6,518 bases of DNA from an uncultured Lachnospiraceae bacterium (lineage in GTDB: Bacteria > Bacillota > Clostridia > Lachnospirales > Lachnospiraceae): assembly GCA_945787485.1 (NCBI GenBank), contig CALZHV010000121.1, positions 1 through 6,518 on the forward strand, in the 5' to 3' direction. Positions within the stretch are counted from its first letter, which is position 1. Each line of letters starts with the position of its first letter. Below the pieces are notes generated by a model. It was not told where the DNA came from. It saw nothing but the letters and a program-made list of their open reading frames with translations, and searched no databases. The position numbers and the translations under genes were made by a program. This document shows, piece by piece, positions 6,509-6,518 of this stretch.

Positions 6509-6518
6509 ATGACAACAC
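6509..6518 (+). CDS. Start of a gene cut by the window edge (MTT...)
   Basis: Only ATG ACA ACA C is inside the window. The start is supported by AAAGGAG at 6492-6498, ten bases upstream, which lies inside a stable inverted repeat. A weak promoter-like pair, TTGATA (6422-6427) and CATAAT (6443-6448) with a short 15-base spacer, lies upstream. The product cannot be identified. The leader hairpin and nearby element debris make a transposase one possibility. Confidence 0.45.

Noticed and set aside
1..6518. CRISPR array, tRNA or rRNA genes
   Set aside because: No regularly spaced direct repeats, cloverleaf-like segments or conserved rRNA words were seen on either strand.

Overview
The window is AT-rich, all genes lie on the plus strand, and strong AGGAGG-type ribosome binding sites precede short intergenic gaps. 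With an IS256-type transposase remnant at the right, this suggests a low-GC Firmicute, probably a clostridial (gut-type) bacterium. No ribosomal RNA or core gene is present, so this taxonomic reading is inference from style only.

Positions 1-5699 hold a compact four-gene operon whose left end lies outside the window. In order: the C-terminal part of an SMC/Rad50/DndD-like coiled-coil ABC ATPase with a Rad50-type CxxC hook; a small unrecognised alpha-helical companion protein starting inside the ATPase stop codon (TAATG); a 600-residue DUF262-DUF1524 (GmrSD/BrxU-like) protein with intact DGQQR and HNH-type motifs; and a 580-residue protein with a Nudix-like but catalytically degenerate N-terminus and a C-terminal Mrr-type PD-(D/E)XK nuclease. 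The last two genes are preceded by an identical 16-base leader containing AGGAGG. A DNA-sensing ATPase, a partner and two nuclease effectors in one transcription unit is a typical defence-island layout. I do not recognise the exact four-gene combination as a named system. The most likely job is anti-phage or anti-plasmid defence, possibly dependent on DNA modification.

Positions 5700-6518 are a mobile-element graveyard. A good hairpin terminator (5779-5817) ends the operon. A second stem-loop overlaps a promoter-like pair (5864-5891), followed by the N-terminal stub of an IS256-family transposase with a 1-base frameshift and early truncation (5911-6047). About 460 gene-free bases follow, containing a perfect 13-bp palindrome (6365-6413) that resembles the operon terminator hairpin. 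At the right edge a new gene starts at 6509, with its Shine-Dalgarno buried in a perfect 10-bp inverted repeat.

Proposed working model (inference): the ATPase and small protein detect or process foreign DNA, and the DUF262/DUF1524 and Mrr-type proteins cut DNA or are licensed to cut by the sensor. Upstream genes outside the window, for example a modification enzyme, would decide between a Dnd-like, a restriction-like and an abortive-infection-like reading.
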